A DNA stretch of 64,000 bases from Amphiura filiformis (taxonomy: Eukaryota > Echinodermata > Ophiuroidea > Amphilepidida > Amphiuridae): positions 14,208,243-14,272,242 of the forward strand of contig NC_092642.1 of NCBI RefSeq assembly GCF_039555335.1. Direction: 5' to 3'. The notes beneath the pieces were generated by a model. The model was given only the letters and a program-made list of their open reading frames with translations, made no database searches and was not told the DNA's origin. This document shows, one piece after another, positions 61,616 to 64,000 of this stretch. Position numbers and translations under genes: made by a program. The first letter of the stretch is position 1, and each line of letters begins with the position of its first letter.

Positions 61616-63121
61616 CAGCCTGTCTAAAAAAATTGTGCAAGTGAAAAGTGCACTCTTTGGCAATTAGAGAATACCGTTGTGGCATGATGCTTACATCAAT
61701 GTCAAGGGCGCAATCATAGCTCTCAAATACCGTTTGTTCTATTCAATTTGCTTTTTTTTAATCTCGAGATATGTTTAGTTAACAACGAAAGGGTAAAATC
61801 ACAATTTTGCCACTTTTACTAGGGAATAGGGCTGTACATATAAATCAATGATAGCTGATGTTGATGCGCCTAACCCCCCCCTTCGGGGCTCGTGCATTAG
61901 ACGTATCAACATCAGCGCGTACATTATTTTGTCTAATTTCACTAATTTGTCAATTTTAACCTCCATTAACTATATTTGTTTGTCATTTAACAATGTCTTG
62001 AGTGACAAAGAGAACAGTATTTGCCATGATAATTGACTTGCACATGTATTTAATTTGACAGCAGAATGTGAAATATTCATTTATCTTTTAATTTGTCGTA
62101 AGTGGAAAAAGAGAATCATTATACCTAGTACCTGTATCATGATAAAACAGTAAAAACAATTTTGTGTTGTTGTGTAATTGATGTATTCTTTTGATTTCAC
62201 GAAGGAACTCTTGAAAAACTTGATGCTATTATTGGTTTACAGCCCTCTTCCCTAGTAAAAGTGGCATAATTGTGATTTTACCCTTTCTTTGTTAAGGGAT
62301 CTAAAATGAGCGTTTATTGCTTTTCGACAGTATTTTTTGTGGGACATGAGAGCACCTCAGACCTATCGAATTGCATTCTGAATACGAAGCATGTCTTTCT
62401 GGTATCAAATAATTTTCATTTTTTGAAAATCATAATATAATACAAATTTTATGACAAATTATAAAAATTTGATATTTTTCAATTTATTGATATATAACAG
62501 TCCTCGAAGTAAATTATATAAATCTAATGATATATTCTTAAAGTGTATGTAGCAGGAGGAAAAGCCGACGGTCAATTGAAAATTTTTACCTTTCATATTG
62601 AAGATATGGATTTTTTTCCCAAAAAGACCTAATTTTTTTGGTGTTTCGGGAAAAAATCCATATCTTCTATACGAAAGGTCAAAATTTTCAATTGATCGTC
62701 GGCTTTTCATCCCACCTACATACACTTTAAGTATAAATCATCAGATTTATAAAGTTAACTTCAAGTACTGTTAAATATCAAAATATCAATTTTTAATGAT
62801 TTGCCATAAAATGTGTATTAAATTGCGAATTTCAAAAATCAAAATTATTTGATATCAGAATGACATTCTTCGTATTCAGAATGCAATTCGATATGTCTGA
62901 TGTGCTCTAATGTCCCAAAATAAATACTGTCCAAACGTTCATACCCCAGCCCTTAAGTAAGCATATCTCGTTCGAGATTAAAACAAGCAAATTGAACAGA
63001 ACAAACGGCATTTGAGAGCTAAGACTACGCCCTTGACGTTGATGTAAGCATTATGTCACACCGGTATTTTCTAATTGCCAAAGTGGGCGCTTTTCACTTG
63101 CACAATTTTTGAGACATGCTG
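61616..63121. mobile_element. TA-flanked foldback element with nested insertions
   Basis: The outer arms (about 61616-61778 and 62950-63121) are complementary, beginning CAGCCTGTCTAAAAAAATTG and CAGCATGTCTCAAAAATTG, with TA on both sides. The arms continue inward after the nested element (GGGACATGAGAGCACCTCAG at 62341 and its complement at about 62900). The centre (about 62530-62735) is itself palindromic (GATATGGATTTTTT and complement). There is no protein. Confidence 0.85.
61779..62295. mobile_element. TTAA-ended element nested in the left arm of the foldback
   Basis: TTAA starts and ends the element, and its terminal arms of about 57 bases are near-perfect complements (GGGTAAAATCACAATTTTGC and onward). 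A smaller hairpin (GATGTTGATGCG/CGTATCAACATC) lies inside. The right arm of the host foldback keeps the empty TTAA site near 62954. Confidence 0.88.
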
Positions 63122-63395
63122 TACACATGCAGCAGATCATCAACCAGCAACAAATTATGGTAATGACTGTAATATTTTCCATAGAAATAAAGGTAGGCCT
63201 AATCAAGCAACATTTGTGTGAAATATTTTCTTTTCCTAGACACATGCCTGATATTGATATGTCTGTACTTGATACAATTTATAACGTCCGCATTTGAGAA
63301 CCAGATAACATATCGAAATATATATTTACGGGCTCCGTTGGTTTAGTTTGTCAGTCAGTAAGCAAGATTTGTCCTGTTTTCCTGTACGATTCATC
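63122..63395. other. Spacer before the edge LINE
   Basis: It holds the right copy of the diverged flank repeat noted at 61.1-61.3 kb. Nothing else is recognised. Confidence 0.4.
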
Positions 63396-64000
63396 TTATT
63401 TTGATTTATGATAATTCCCGTACCCACTAAAAATTACACATGTCATGACAAAGCTGACAGCTTTAATAGATTTTTTGTTGGTATTGGTAAACAACTTGCC
63501 AAGAATTATGATCATGATAATAATATTCATTCAGATTCCAATGTACAGTTTTCCTTTCATGATATTGATGTTGATTTTGTTTTGAAACAGTTGCCATCGC
63601 TAGATCCTATAGGAAAGCTACAGGATTAGATGGGATAAATGCAAAGCTTCTCAAGTTAGGAGCTACTGAAATTGCTCATTCACTTGCTTTTGTATTTAAT
63701 ATGTCGTTAAAATCAGGTTTTGTACCCACTGAGTGGAAGCATGCTAAGGTTTCTCCGTTATTCAAAGAGGGCAATAGAGATGATACAAATAACTATCGCC
63801 CTATTTCTGTTTTGCCAGTATAGTCATGAAAATTTTTGAGTGTGCCGTAAATAGTCTTCTTAGCAGAAAATAATATTCTTGTTGATCAGCAGTCAGGCTT
63901 TCGTCCCAAACATTCAACATCTAGTACATTACTTGATGTAAATGACTTCAATTTGAATAACATGAAAAATGGTCTTATAACTGGTGCAATATTTTTAGAC
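63396..64000 (+). mobile_element. LINE fragment running off the window edge
   Basis: Plus-strand pieces of a LINE polyprotein are in three frames. The linker reads CHDKADSFNRFFVGIGKQL. The RT start reads YRKATGLDGINAKLLKLGAT and VPTEWKHAKVSPLF, then NNYRPISVLPV. RT blocks continue with IVMKIFECAVNSLL, DQQSGFRPKHSTSS and the edge of block A (GAIFLD). Several frameshifts and a stop near 63830 show decay. It is Jockey/CR1-like; the rest lies outside the window. Confidence 0.85.

Noticed and set aside
61104-63380. LTR retrotransposon with direct repeats at 61.1 and 63.15 kb
   Set aside because: The direct repeats are diverged, have no TG...CA ends, primer site or gag-pol, and enclose a foldback DNA element.

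Overview
This is a eukaryotic, animal genomic window. Genes are split into short exons by kilobase introns, there are no bacterial-style operons, and most of the DNA is transposon or tandem repeat. One gene is firmly identified: NEIL1, a DNA-repair glycosylase, on the minus strand (43949-57533). NEIL1 occurs in deuterostomes and some other animals. With the dense, diverse DNA transposons and a death-fold-like adaptor gene, the best guess is a marine invertebrate deuterostome such as an echinoderm or hemichordate. The sequence alone does not fix the species.

Layout. 0-8.8 kb is repeats: a satellite of about 108 bp, a degenerate DNA transposon with long terminal inverted repeats, a foldback element, a dispersed repeat and a tRNA-like relic. 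9-10.8 kb is a decayed RTE-type LINE. 11.8-33.2 kb holds a minus-strand multi-exon gene that I rebuilt from splice sites and codon phase. It starts at 33235 and runs through a duplicated acidic exon, a basic NLS-like exon, an acidic exon, a death-effector-like domain split over two exons, an unnamed alpha/beta-like exon and a LIM zinc-binding domain. It then reaches a second copy of the duplicated exon. One junction, between 18.7 and 17.3 kb, is unresolved, so this may be two genes. Its introns are packed with DNA transposons and satellites.

33-43.9 kb is intergenic: a 5'-truncated Jockey/CR1-like LINE, a tandem segmental duplication with a LINE inserted in one copy, and small MITEs. 43.9-57.5 kb is NEIL1, seven coding exons that join in frame to a predicted 444 residues. 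Intron 5 carries a nearly full-length LINE in the sense orientation, intron 3 a hAT-type element with an 8-bp target duplication, and intron 1 a nested palindromic cluster. 58-64 kb is repeats: a dispersed repeat inverted relative to one at 4.7 kb, a minisatellite of about 34 units, a nested foldback cluster and the start of another LINE at the window edge.

The clearest structural signal is a group of TTAA-flanked insertions. At three of them a related copy, or the opposite arm of the same palindrome, still shows the uninterrupted site. The most novel coding signal is the gene that may join a death-effector-like domain to a LIM domain, with a repeated symmetric exon spliced through an apparent GC donor.
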